From NCBI GenBank assembly GCA_036346205.1, contig JARFJB010000982.1, positions 1,792,501 through 1,856,500 on the forward strand: DNA of 64,000 bases. Reading direction: 5' to 3'. Positions 47,382-58,439 of this stretch are shown here, piece after piece. The position numbers and the translations under genes were made by a program. This stretch comes from Vesta saturnalis. Lineage: Eukaryota > Arthropoda > Insecta > Coleoptera > Lampyridae. A model generated the notes under the pieces. That model saw only the letters and a program-made list of their open reading frames with translations. It made no database searches and had not been told where the DNA came from. Each line of letters starts with the position of its first letter. Positions within the stretch are counted from its first letter, which is position 1.

Positions 47382-48408
47382 CCCTTTCAGTCACGATTTT
47401 TCAATTTTAGAGATAAAATTCTGAAATCGCACACGAGTTGTTTAATTTAGTCTAAAAATTTTCGTATTTTTTCAAAAAAAGTTGCCACACCCATTTTCGA
47501 AAAAAATGTCCTAGTAATAGGGACATTGTGACTCAATAGGTACTTCAGGCATAATGACAACCACAAATTCCAAGACAATAAAACATAATTTATAGCAAAA
47601 AAAAGTTCATTTTTAAGTCTTAAACACATCATTTGGTATGGTAATTAAGGAAGCGATTCTGTCTTTTTGTCAGGCACAAATGCACTTTACATTTTATGCA
47701 ATAAGTCTGACTCTTCCCTTTGTAATTAGGGTATTTGCACCTTGTTCCAAATCATTTCTCGTCAAAGGTGGACAGATGCCAATGTTATCCTGTTGGACCT
47801 CACGTACCGGTCTGCTTTCTGTTCTCGCCCTTTTCTCGAGGACGTTGAAGTTACCTCATGGGTTGATAGGAGCGTTGAGTCCATGGGTGAACCACAGGGT
47901 GTACTCCGCGAGAAAACAAAAGAACTAGAAGGTCGTCCTTGTTTTGGAGGTGGTACTTTATTACATTTCATGAGAACCTCAGCAATATATGCCCATTTTT
48001 TTCCTTGGTTTGTATACCTGAGCCACTTATTGATGCAACTGAGATCTGTCGCATGTGTAAACATGCATATGGTCCATTTCTTGGACCTAATAAAAGTACG
48101 GTAAATAGTGATAAGAAAGTCTAGTTTATTTACTTCCCCCATATTTTTATTATACTGGCTGATTACTTCTGGTCTTCGGGCATCTTTAAAAACTTTTTCC
48201 TTTTTATCCCATCTTTTGCAAATATAGAAATTCCCGATATCAGTGTAGTTTCACGCCATAATAACAGACTTACTGTCAAACCAGTTTATTATTATTACTA
48301 GACCTTCCTCGCTTACAAGCTCCTGAAAACTGTCTCTTCCGCTATCTTTCATTTGTTTGTCAGTGTGAAAGGGTGACCGATTGACCCTATCAATTCTAGC
48401 TGTTCCTG

Positions 48409-48412
<4 letters not shown>
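47382..48412 (-). mobile_element. piggyBac element, 3' part
   Basis: The 3' terminus is TTAA (47,378-47,381) followed by CCCTTTCAGTCACG, the usual form of piggyBac ends. The transposase C-terminal half reads on the minus strand. The 5' half is missing beyond the TA tract at 48,413, so the second TTAA end cannot be seen. Confidence 0.75.
47760..48412 (-). pseudogene. piggyBac transposase C-terminal relic
   Basis: The minus strand reads AAGTARIDRVNRSPF, KQMKDSGRDSFQELVSEEGL, VIIINWFDSKSVIMA, a TGA stop, then NYTDIGNFYICKRWDKKEK, RRPEVISQYNKNMGEVNKLD, FLITIYRTFIRSKKWTICMF and THATDLSCINKWLR. WFDxK and the MGxVxxxDxxxxxYR block are landmarks of piggyBac enzymes, which excise cleanly from TTAA. 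One in-frame stop interrupts the visible half. The N-terminus with the first catalytic Asp residues is lost. The usual GGVDLxD-type motif reads GEVNKLD. Confidence 0.8.

Positions 48413-48482
<70 letters not shown>
48413..48482. repeat. TA microsatellite
   Basis: (TA)n of about 70 bases truncates the piggyBac relic and abuts the left end of the next DUF4817 element. Confidence 0.95.
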
Positions 48483-48487
<5 letters not shown>

Positions 48488-51103
48488 CAGGGGTCCGGCA
48501 ACTAGAGCGCCTTCTTCTATATCTTCCGTTTTATATAAGCTAGATTAATAAAATTCGGAATGCAGTTATAGTTTAGCTGTGTGCATATTTTAAAATTATT
48601 CACGCGAATACAGGTTGTTTATTTAAAGACGACCAAATTATTATAAAAAGATTTAAATGGAACACCCTGTATATTATTACTTTTTTGAATTCTACAAATT
48701 GTTCCTAACAAATTGGCAATATATTTCCCTATCCCTAAATATAGCCGTTTTTGAGTTATTTCGATTTTTCTAAAAAAAATTGAAATTACAGAGTTTGCTT
48801 TGAAAATGTACCACCTTAGCTGTTGAAAAATAAAAGTTATCTAATTTATATGAGAATAAGTACACAGATAAAGCTTCCTTTTAATATGAAGAAAATGACA
48901 TAATTGCACACAGGGTGCTTATAATTGACTTGCCAATCAACCATTATTCGAACTAGTAAAAGTTTATTTTTTCAAATAAAACACCCTGTATATTATTACA
49001 TTTTTGGTTTCTACATATTAACCCTTATCAGTTCGCCATAAAACTCCCTATCCGTAAATATAGCCGTTTCCGAATTATTTTCAATTTTTCAAAATGTATA
49101 AGATTATTGAGACATTTTTAAATCTATGGCCTCGTATAGATAAAAAAGAACATCATAAAACAATTGTATTATACATTAAAAAACGCAACAGAAACTAATA
49201 TGTTATGATAGAAGACTAATTACAATTTTTGTACTGGAGGCATTGCATGTTAACAAGAATTTGACAAATATTTACTTCAATTTCAAGTAAAATTCTAAAA
49301 TCAAGTGTGCTTCTTATAAAAATTGAATGTTTTGACGTAAATAAATAAAACTGTAGTTAATCATTTACAAATGTTATTGTTAGTAATCAAGATTTTTATA
49401 AAATGAAGTTATGAGTAGATTTATTGCAACTTCATGTGCCAATTACTCCAAACATGAACGTGTTAAACCTTCTACAAATGAAGATAGTGAATTGAGGGTT
49501 CTTCTCGCCATCGAAGAGGATCATCACAGAAGCCAAAAGGACGTAAGTGAAATAGTTGGTATAAGTGAGAGATCAGTAGGTCGTCTTTTAAACAAGAATC
49601 GCTTACATCCCTATCATATTCAGTTACACCAAGAATTGAGCGATGCAAACTTCGATCATCGAGTAAGATTTTGTAACTGGGCCAGAGAAAAAAACCCAAT
49701 TTTTTTTTATAATATTTTATGAACAGACGAATCAACATTTCATAAGAATGGATTTGTTAATACACATAATTTTCATTATTATTCCTCAGAAAATCCACAT
49801 GTATTAAGACAAGTTGATAATCAACATAAGTGGTCTTTAAGTATCTGGGGTGCCATCGTTGGGGATTATGTCATCGGCCCATTCTTTTTTGATGGACACT
49901 TGAGTGGTGAGAAGTACCTTAACTTTTTGCCTAACGATTTACCGGGCTTATTAGAAAATATTATTCTTGATATTAGAGCCACAATGTGGTATCAACATGG
50001 TGGCGCTCCTGCTCACTACTCTGCAGATGTAAGAGATTATCTCAATAGAGTCTTTCCAAATAAATGGATTGGGCGAAATGGACCTGTGAGGTGGCCAGCT
50101 AGGTCCCCTGATCTGACAAGAATAGATTTCTTTTTATGGGGATACATAAAAAGTATTGTCTATAGGGAACCACCAACCACTGCCGAAGATATGCGTAATC
50201 GTATAACACAGGCTTTTCATAGCATTATTCCTGAGTTGTTGCGTAGAGTTGAACAATCTTTTAAAGATCGACTTCAGGTCGTTATCCGAGAAAACGGATA
50301 ACATTTTGAACAATTATTAATTATAAATCATTTTCGCTTTTTATTAGTTTTGTATTTTTAGAAATAATTTTAATAATTATAGTGTATTAGTTTCTGTTGC
50401 GTTTTTTAATTTGCAATGCAATTGTTTTCCACTGTTTTTTTTTCTATTTATACGAGGCCATGCATTTAAAAAAATGTTCCAATAATCTTATACATTTTGA
50501 AAAATTGAAAATAATTCGGAAACAGCTATATTTAGGGACAGGGAATTGTATATCGAATTGATAAGGGTTAATATGTAGAAACCAAAAACGGAATAATATA
50601 CAGGGTGTTCTATTTGAAAAATTAAACTTTTACTAGTTGGAATAATATCTGATTGGCAAGTCAATTGTAAACTCCCTGTATGCAATTATGACATTTTCTT
50701 TGCATTATAAGAAAGCTCTATCTGTGTACTTCCTTTGATATAAATTAGATAACTTTTGTTTTTCAACGGTTAAGGAGGTACATTTTTAAAGCTATCTCTG
50801 TAATTTCAATTTTTTTTTATAAAAATCGACATAACTCAAAAACGGCTATATTTAGGGATAGGGAAATATATTGCGAACTTGTTAGGAACAATGTGTAGAA
50901 TTCAAAAAAGTAATAATATACAGGGTGTTCCATTAAAAATTTTTTTAATTATAATTTGGTCATCTTTAAATAAACAACCTGTATACACGTGAATAATTTT
51001 AAAATATGCACACAACTAAACTATAACCCTATCCCAAATTTTATTATTCTAGCTTATATGAAACGGAAGATATAGAAGAAGGCGCTCTTGTTGCCGGACC
51101 CTG
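48488..51103 (+). mobile_element. DUF4817-group transposon with about 650-bp TIRs, best preserved
   Basis: The ends are CAGGGGTCCGGCAACTAGAG and, in reverse complement, CAGGGTCCGGCAACAAGAGC, flanked by TA. The TIRs run 48,488-49,140 and 50,455-51,103. Each TIR contains two or three internal ACAGGGTGTTCCATTT-like words. Total length is 2,616 bp. The gene in the middle has a single in-frame stop. Confidence 0.9.
49411..50301 (+). pseudogene. DD41D-type transposase, one stop and a lost catalytic Asp
   Basis: The frame from ATG 49,411 to TAA at 50,299 is continuous apart from TGA at 49,720-49,722. It holds VSEIVGISERSVGRLLNKNR (HTH), the first catalytic region TDESTFHKNGFVNTHNFHYY, WSLSIWGAIVGDYVIGPFFF, the second region YQHGGAPAHYSADVRDYL, KWIGRNGPVRWPARSPDLTR, IDFFLWGYIKS and a C-terminal tail ending VVIRENG. 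The second Asp is Gly (GGT for GAT). Its position to the D of RIDFF leaves 41 residues. The N-terminal DUF4817 domain seen in sister copies is absent. About 297 codons. It is inactive as it stands. Confidence 0.9.
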
Positions 51104-51130
51104 TATATGTATATATATATATAGTATATA

Positions 51131-51420
51131 CAGGGTGGCCCAAACTCGATGGCCAAAACGAAAACAGCTGATTCCTCTGGCTAAAAAGAACAAAAAATTG
51201 TTAATACAGGTGTGTCTATTGTTGATGGTTTCAAGATGTTAACTTTTTAATTTTTTCTATTTCGTGGACTTATTTTTAAATCACGCTGTATCTTCCAAAC
51301 TAGAAGAGGTACAAGAAAACACATTAGGAGAAATTTGTAGAAGATGAAATTGCCTTAAAGAATATTGAATTCATTCGAAACAAACTCATCATTCAACATT
51401 TTTAATGACATAATGAATTC
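51131..51420 (+). mobile_element. Possible Tc1/mariner-group end fragment
   Basis: A second CAGGGTGGCCCAAACTCG terminus starts 27 bases after the previous element, again directly after TATATA. It resembles MITE ends in this window, but I found no matching opposite end, so only the left part is proposed. Confidence 0.4.
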
Positions 51421-51559
51421 AGAAATGATTTTTTTTCAAATCCCAAGACAAATTCCCAAGAGGGATATTTTTCCAATAGAGATGGATTTGATACATGGCC
51501 GATAAAGGAAAAACTTCCTTTTTTCATAAGCTTCACAACGATATGAAAAAAACTTATGG

Positions 51560-51900
51560 TTGACGTACTAATTACTGAATTGTTACAGGAATACACCTCA
51601 GGAAAAACTTTCGCCACCTGGAATTCGGTATACACCTTGTCTCTCTAGATTTATTTTATCTTTAGGATTTTTGAACATTGTGTTTTTTCGGTAGTGTAAA
51701 TATGGTTTTTATATTATGCTTCCGCAATAACTTGCTGGGTAGTTCCTTTTATGTATGGGAGGAATGCTTTTGTAGTTCCTTCCTCTTCCGGTTAGTTTTT
51801 GTTTGGATTTATTTCTCAAACAATAGAAGGAAAATGTAACAAAAGGACCAATCACACGAAGTCAAGCACGTAACCAGCGATATAAAGCCTCTACCAGAGC
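51560..51900 (-). pseudogene. Penelope-like element fragment (GIY-YIG start)
   Basis: Minus-strand pieces are KAFLPYIKGTTQQVIAEA, then after a shift FKNPKDKINLERQGVYRIPG. The order, a conserved FLPYIKG stretch, a linker with KNPKD and then a GVYRIPC-like motif, is that of the Penelope RT-to-GIY-YIG transition. The Cys after RIP is Gly. The 3' side is decayed and the RT is missing. It is a different copy from the one at 12.8-14.4 kb. Confidence 0.65.
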
Positions 51901-52038
51901 AAATCAGTAACGAGAAGCAGTAGCCGAAAGTTGAGCGTATTCTGAAGATTGCAAGTGGGATCTTGCCGAAACGTCCAGCTAACAGTCTTGTTTAGACTAC
52001 TACATCAACACCGGACCAGTATCCGGAACATCGATTTA

Positions 52039-52044
<6 letters not shown>

Positions 52045-52079
<35 letters not shown>
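52045..52079. repeat. TA microsatellite
   Basis: A short (TA)n tract with TACATA edges lies next to the 3' break of the following minus-strand LINE. Confidence 0.9.
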
Positions 52080-52080
<1 letters not shown>

Positions 52081-52138
52081 GTGTATACATACATATATTT
52101 GAAGCGGTGTGTATATAAAAAACATTGGATCCATATTC

Positions 52139-54110
52139 TCACAGATGTTCCACTCTGGAATTAATTGCGTGCTGTAGCTCGTTGTTGACCGAGACGCCTT
52201 TTTTTCCTGACATGTAAATTGCGATGTCGTCATTCACGGCTATAGCAAATAAGGTAACACTAAGTGGGGAGTCTTGGGGTATTCCATTTTCTAGGATGTG
52301 TTCGGTTGATATAGCGCTTCCTACCCGCACATTAAAACGTGTGTCACTTAAGAATGATTTTATGATGTAGGCTAAATTTCCCTTTACCCCCCCCCCCATC
52401 GGTGTGTTTGTTCTAATACGGCATACCTCAAAACTGTGTCATAAGCCTTCTCTATATCAAAGAATACGGCTGTTAGATGTTCACTTCTTTCAAAACTTTC
52501 AAGAATGGAAGTTGACAGCTGCACCAAGTTATCGTTCGTGCTGTAATTTCTTCGAAATCCCGACTGATAATGATTAGTTCAGCTATTCATTTCCATTAAA
52601 TCTGTTAATCTTTTGTTAATAATCTTTTCCAAGAGTTTTCTTATGCAACAACATAACGCGGTAGGCGGTAGCTGTCGGGTTTTAACGGATCCTTGTTAAT
52701 TTTTAAGATTGGTACTACCATTGCAGTTTTCCACAGTTTTTGATACTTGCCCTCACTCCAAATTTTATTAAAAGTATAAAGTAAATCCTGCAAACATAAG
52801 CAGGGTAGGTTTTTCAGCATTCCGTTAGGGATATTATCGATTCCCATCACACCCTCTTTAGCTTCGTGTAGAGCTGTACGGAGTTCTTCCATAGTAATTG
52901 GTTCGTTGTATTTTTGATGGGTTATTTCTGTAAAATATAACGGTGACTGTCGTATTTCCATTTTTGATTTAAAATCTGCATTGTAGCTGTTTGTACTACT
53001 AACTTGTTCGTAATAGATAGCTAGTTACTCGGCCACTGCTACAGGTTCGGTGAAAAAAATGTCATTAATTTCCAGTTTTGGAAGGCTTTTATTCTAACGT
53101 TTCCCGGAGATGGCACCTACTTTCGTCCATAACTCTGTGACTGGTGTTGTTTGTAGTGAGTTGACGTAATTTGGCCATGAGGACCTCTGTGAGGATTTAA
53201 TTCTCGGTAGTTGGGTTTTTTGAAAATTTCTTCAGGGCGGTTTTTCTTGCCTTGATTGCTTCGCCGATTTTTGGGTTCCATCAAGATACAGGTATTCGGT
53301 TTAATTTCTGCCATGTTCTAGGAATTGCTATTTCGGCAGCTTGCAGAATCGATTCGTTAAGGTCGTTTGCCATTTTAGCGATATCCAGCACCCTATTTAT
53401 AGGACGAACCTTGTTCTTGAAACTATCCCAATCAGCTCTTATTAAGCTCCACTTTACCGATAAGACTATGTGGCCTTTGCATTGTGGCGTACTGATCAGA
53501 ATGGGAAAGTGTCACTCCCATGTAGATCGTTAACTACGGCCAATATGAGGCTCGGGGCTAACCGAGGAGAGCATAATGTAAGATCGATCGAGGAAAAATT
53601 GTTAGATCTGGCGTTAAAGAATGTTGGTTTCTGGACATTATTAAGTAGTACTAATCCTGTTGTATCCACAAGGGACTGTGAGAATTAAAGTCACCCAGCA
53701 ACAGAATCGGTTCTTGAAGTTGAGAAATGAGGTTTTATAAGTCAAGAGATGACCATGTGTTGTCTGGTAAGTAGATGTTACAAATCGTTATTTTAAAAGA
53801 CTGCGACACGCGTACTGCAATTGCTTGCAAATGAGTATGTAATTGTGTTCCCTTGTAGACGTAATCATTGTAGACGCCACCTTTTGCACGCCTTTCGTGA
53901 GGCGTGTCATGTCTAATACTCGCATAATTGGGTATTATAAATTTATCGTGTGTTTTAAAGTGTGTCTCTTGAAGGCAAATGACTAATGGTGTGCGTTCAT
54001 TTGCAATTAGTCTCAACTCACTTGAACTTTTTTTTGACATCCGTTACAATTCCACTGGAGAATGTTATTATTATTTCTTTTTTTTTTGTGGCTTCAACTA
54101 CTTGGTTATT
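52139..54110 (-). mobile_element. I-type LINE relic 2, 3'-truncated
   Basis: On the minus strand it starts with the endonuclease at about 54,110 and stops abruptly inside the RT at about 52,139. No ORF1 or C-terminal region is present. It lies head to tail with LINE relic 1: the gap to that element's last codon is about 40 bases. Loss of the 3' rather than the 5' end is unusual for a LINE. Confidence 0.75.
52139..54110 (-). pseudogene. LINE relic 2 ORF2 (endonuclease + RT)
   Basis: Pieces in order are ILQWNCNG (endonuclease start), VICLQETHFKTHDKFIIPNY, FKITICNIYLPDNTW, a linker with WNPKIGEAIKARKTAL-like residues, EPITMEELRTALHEAKEGVM, GIDNIPNGMLKNLP, and the palm with AVFFDIEKAYDTV and ENGIPQDSPLSVTLFAIAVN, then DDIAIYMSGKKGVSV. 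The expected residues between IAVND and the YxDD box are missing, so a small deletion has fused them. GIPQGSP reads GIPQDSP. Stops and shifts are frequent. Confidence 0.75.
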
Positions 54111-54147
54111 TGCCACTTTCTGTGTATAATTGTATTTATACTCACGT

Positions 54148-57100
54148 TTATATTTTATGCAACATGTTGATCTCCTGTAGGAAGTTAAATATTCTCTGTA
54201 TTTGGTCTTTGCTAAGCCTGAAGTCGTTTTTTATCCCATTGCCCATACTAAAGTTTTTCCTAATCAGTCTTAATTCATCACACTCCTGAAAAATATGCTT
54301 TACTGTTAGGTTACTGTTGCAGAGTTCGCATTTTGATTGTTGTGTTTTTGTGAGAATGTAAGAATGTGTTGCGTTCGTGTGTCCTATTCTTATGCGTGTA
54401 AGTATGATACTGTGTTTTCGTGACATGGCTGGATAAGGCTTTCTAGTTTCCACTGTTGGCGTATGGAGCTTTAAAAATCTATCTTCATTTTCCCATTACC
54501 TTTGCCACTTACTCCATACTCTCTTTTCTATTTCGCTTATTTCTTCCTCTAGTGCGAGTTGCAATACTTTCAATGCTTCTTTTAGTCACTCATGTATGGT
54601 TTTCCTTTGTAAAGCCGATATATTCTCTGTATTTGGTCGTGCTGTCGTCCTATTAACGAAGTGTTTTGGGTGCTGTCTTAACTTCTTGATATATTTTAAT
54701 GTCAGCCAAATTCTCCTGTTGTCAAGTGGTAGCATTCCTGCTTCCACGTGTATACTACTGATTGGACTGATGGGGTATGCGCCCTTGTATCTGATGTATA
54801 TGTTTTGTATCCTGTCTAACTTTTCAGGTGTGTTCTCGCGGTTGATCCATAGACTACCGACGTGTAGTCAAATATTGGCAGTATCAGTGAATTGTATATG
54901 CGTAATATTACTTCTCTGTCTGATCCCCATCTTGAATTTGCCAAACACTTAATTATGTTTAGAGATTTTCTAGCTTTAACTTCAATCCTATCTATATGAC
55001 TCCTCCATAATAGTGTCTGATCTAATGTTATACCCAAAAATTTATGTTCCGATACACATTTAATCAAGTTTTGTTTTAAAAATATGTCAGGCGGGTAATG
55101 TGGATGCCTTAGTCTGCAAAAATGTATAGATACTGTATTTGTAGGTGATATTCTAACTCCTACTTTTTCGGCTTCTTGTACAATGGTTTTTACTGCTTCT
55201 TGTAATATAGTGTTTTGAGTTTGATTTCCTTTTGAAGTATCGAAGATGTTGTCTACATACATATATCTTCCTATTTGAGGTTGGATTACCTGCATCAGTT
55301 CACTTATGGCTATTAGGAAAAGGGTTGTACTAATTGGCGATCCCTGTGGTATCCCGACCTCCATAGGATGCATAGTTGACAAGATATTTCCATCCTAACC
55401 CTGAAATAACTTTCGGAAAGAAACCCTTTAATGAAATTCGCTATATTTCCTTTATTCCCCAACTATGGATTTTTTCTAATATTCAATATCTCCACACTAA
55501 TTCGTAGGCTTTTTCTAGGTCGAAGAATACCGCAGTAGAATGTTTTCTTGCATTAAGAGACTCTTCCATGGCAGTTACCAAGAATGTAATATTGTCTTTT
55601 GTAGAATAGCCTTTTCGGAAACCTGATTGGTGTGAATTTAATAGCTGTTGTATTTCAAGCAGTCTCATGAGTATTTCGTTAACTATTCTTTCCAACACCT
55701 TTCCTAGACAACTGGTCAAAGATATGGAACGGTAGCTGGATATCTGTAAAGGTTCCTTTCCTGCTTTTAGTATTGGAACTATGATAGGCGTTTGCCAATC
55801 TGCAGGGTAAATTTCTTCGTATCATATACGGTTATATATGTTCAATAGGTTCGTTAGAGCTATTTGCAGAAGTTTCTTAATCATAGCATATGTAATTTGG
55901 TCTATTCCTGGTGGTGTTTCTTTTGTTTTATTTAAGGCATACATCATTTCCTCTATTGTAAACATTGCGTTATATTCAGATAAATCTGTTTCGGTAAAAT
56001 TTAGTACTGTTTCCATTGTGTGTAAATTTCTCTGAAAATGTTCTTCATAGTTGTCAATGGAATTTATTTCTTCAAAATGTTCTGCAAATTTTTCAGCTGC
56101 ATTGTCCTGTTCGGTTATTACATTGGAATCTTCCTGTATTTTTATGGGATCTGCTTGTTTTAGCTTACCGGCTATCACCTTAATTTTTCTCCATACCTCC
56201 GAATGAGGATAATTGCTCTGATTTCTGTCGTATACTTGGCCCACGATTTTCGTTTTGCTTACAAAATAATACGTCGCGCAATTGCTCTACATTTTTTATA
56301 TTTTATTAAATTGTCTGCTGTAGGGTTCCTAGTGAACACTTGTAATGCTTTTTTTCTGATTTTTATTGCGTTTTGAACATCCGAATTCTACCAAGGAACG
56401 GGAGCTCTATTTATCGTAGTACAATTTTTTGGTATAGATTTTCTAGCCGCTTCTATTATGATTTTGGAAAAACTTCTAACTAAATCATTTACATCCTGTT
56501 GCATGTTAACTTCTCGTATGTTATTTTTATAATTAGACCAGTTGGCTTTGTTTAGCCTCCATTTCTCAGGTAAATTCCGTTTAACCTAAATTACTATCGA
56601 AGATATAAGTAAAGGAAAGTGGTGGCTTCCGTGGAGGTCTGCTATTTGTTCCCATTCCTATTTTTGTCCGATTTGAGGAAAGCATAGACTTAGATCGATC
56701 GCTGAAAAATTATTGGACCTTGAATTAAAGTACGTAGGTTTTGCTTTGTTTAGAATAACTATTTGTGTTGTGTCAAAAAGTCTAGTTCCTTTCCACGGGT
56801 ATTACGTTTTGGGGATCCCATAGCGTACTATAATAGTTAAAATCACCCAATAATAGGAAAGGTAGTTGGGGTATAAGTAATTTTACATCCTCGATTTCCC
56901 AACTTTGGTCAGGTAAGTATATATTACATATAGTTACTGTAGTTGGATGTTGTACTCTTACCGCTACAGCTTGTACTTCAACTTTTAACCTTACGTGGTT
57001 AAATACGCAATCATTTCTGAGAAATATAGCAACATCGCCTTTACCTCTAATGTTAGTATGCATATCATTTCTAATAATATTATATTTGTTTAATTGAAAT

Positions 57101-57215
57101 TTATCAACGGCTTTAAAGTGTGTTTCTTGTAGAGCTACAGTAATTGGATTGAATTCAGCAATCATTAATTTCAATTCATCCGTGCTTTTTGCGCAACCAT
57201 TACAATTCTATTAGA
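54148..57215 (-). pseudogene. LINE relic 1 ORF2 (endonuclease + RT)
   Basis: Pieces in order are NCNGCAKSTDELKLMIAEFN, VALQETHFKAVDKFQLNKYN, TVTICNIYLPDQSW and LLLGDFNYYSTLWDPQNV (endonuclease), a linker, MFTIEEMMYALNKTKETPPG and IDQITYAMIKK. The RT has SGFRKGYSTKDNITFLVTAM, AVFFDLEKAYELVW and GIPQGSPISTTLFLIAISEL, with the active site reading YVDN for YVDD, then FCRLRHPHYPPDI and FLGITLDQTLLWRSHID. The C-terminus is ILTRIRIGHTNATHSYIL and CELCNSNLTVKHIFQEC. The protein would nick DNA and prime reverse transcription. At least six frame breaks. Confidence 0.8.
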
Positions 57216-57240
57216 TGATGTGATCCATAATTGTTATATT

Positions 57241-57244
<4 letters not shown>

Positions 57245-57305
<61 letters not shown>
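57245..57305. repeat. TA microsatellite in LINE relic 1
   Basis: A pure (TA)n tract lies directly upstream of the ORF2 start of LINE relic 1, on the minus strand. Confidence 0.95.
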
Positions 57306-57308
<3 letters not shown>

Positions 57309-57412
57309 AATACAATCAAATAAATAATAATCTGGTTTAACTAAAATAATTTTAAAAAACAACGGACTTTAAAATATTCAAAATACGAACAAAAACAGAT
57401 ATATCACAGTTA

Positions 57413-57653
57413 AATTATCACCGAGATTATCACAAAGATTATCACAAAGATTATCACAGAGATTATCACAGAGATTATCACAGAGATTATCACAGAGATT
57501 ATCACAGAGATTATCACAGAGATTATCACAGAGATTATCACAGACCTTATCACAGAGATTATCACAGAGATTATCACAGAGATTATCACAGAGACTATCA
57601 CAGAGATTATCACAGAGATTATCACAGAGATTATCACAGAGGCTATCACCGAT
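57413..57653. repeat. 12-bp minisatellite (GATTATCACAGA)n
   Basis: About 20 units, nearly perfect, with three variant units (ACCTTATCACAG, GACTATCACAG, GGCTATCACCG). On the minus strand the repeat starts at the stop codon region of ORF1 (GATCGGTGATAGCC) and fills the gap between ORF1 and ORF2. It can be read as an ISVI peptide repeat, but this is a by-product of the 12-bp period. Confidence 0.95.
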
Positions 57654-58250
57654 CCTTTTGTGGTTTGCCTTTCAGCCAACCTTTCTTTTTCTTTTGCGAC
57701 AAAAGTTTTTATCTGGTATCGTATAATTCATCATCGTCAGCATTTGATGATGATGATGCTATTGAGGCTTGACTCATTCTTTTCCTTTTGTCAGTGGATT
57801 CAAAATCCATTTTGTCTGGCTCGTTTACAATAGTTTGCAATGCGTTCCCTTTTTCTTCTGTTTTTTCTATTTTAATTAGATTTTTTATTTCTTCTATTAC
57901 CTTTTGTACTAGTGTAGATACTAGTTCCTCTATATTTAATTGTTTGGTCCCTTGTGGTGTTGCAACCATTGTTGTGTATGATGGTCCTCTAGACACATGA
58001 TTGAGCACTTTTTTCTTCGATGTGAGTGATCTTGTTTTTAGTTTTTAATTCTTTTATCGCCGCCTCCTCCTTATATCTACGACATTCTCGCGACCTTGCA
58101 GAGTGTAGTCCGTTACAGTGTACACAGATTAAAGGTTTTTTGTAGGGTTGGCCTGTATGTAGCGTTTTACCCTACATTTTTTGCTCATTCTTGCATGATG
58201 TATGGCCAACATCTACATCATGTGTGTGTTTATCATGAAAAAAGTTTTAT
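57645..58250 (-). pseudogene. LINE relic 1 ORF1 (gag-like) C-terminal part
   Basis: On the minus strand a zinc-knuckle segment reads CVHCNGLHSARSRECRRYK, then EEAAIKELKTKNKITHIEEK, a one-base shift at an A-run, VLNHVSRGPSYTTMVATPQG, an acidic/serine-rich tail DELYDTR with a stop, and KGWLKGKPQKDR before the final stop at about 57,647. This is the usual C-terminal layout of ORF1 in I/Jockey-group LINEs, which coats the element RNA. An upstream knuckle near 58,190 (a GHTSCKNEQKM-like stretch) is decayed. Confidence 0.65.
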
Positions 58251-58439
58251 TTTTTTGACGTTGTTTTAAAATAAATTATTGTAGGTGTGTTGTGGTGTTG
58301 CGTAGGTGATGTGGTGTGATTTACCCTTTAGAGTTTCCGGGTATGTTGCTGTCGTCTTCGTTATTCACTTATGCAGGGGGGATAAGGTTTAGGAGTTATC
58401 TAAGAGCCTAATGAGTACTATCAAGTAACTCCTCGAATC

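Larger units (their letters stand above)
54148..58250 (-). mobile_element. I-type LINE relic 1 (ORF1 and ORF2)
   Basis: The element carries an ORF1 with zinc-knuckle (58,250-57,645), an inter-ORF segment holding a 12-bp minisatellite and a TA tract, and ORF2 (57,215-54,148). It is the most complete LINE in the window but inactive. The RNase H domain usual in I-clade elements is not seen between the RT and the C-terminal region. Confidence 0.8.

Noticed and set aside
53252..53533. Plus-strand frames over the LINE region 52-57 kb
   Set aside because: The minus strand carries endonuclease and RT motifs through this region, so plus frames are shadows.
57413..57653. CRISPR-like array
   Set aside because: The 12-bp units are directly contiguous with no unique spacers, and the context is eukaryotic LINE DNA.
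57410..57679. Protein with ISVI repeats
   Set aside because: The frame exists only because the minisatellite period is 12 bp; it lies in a LINE inter-ORF gap.
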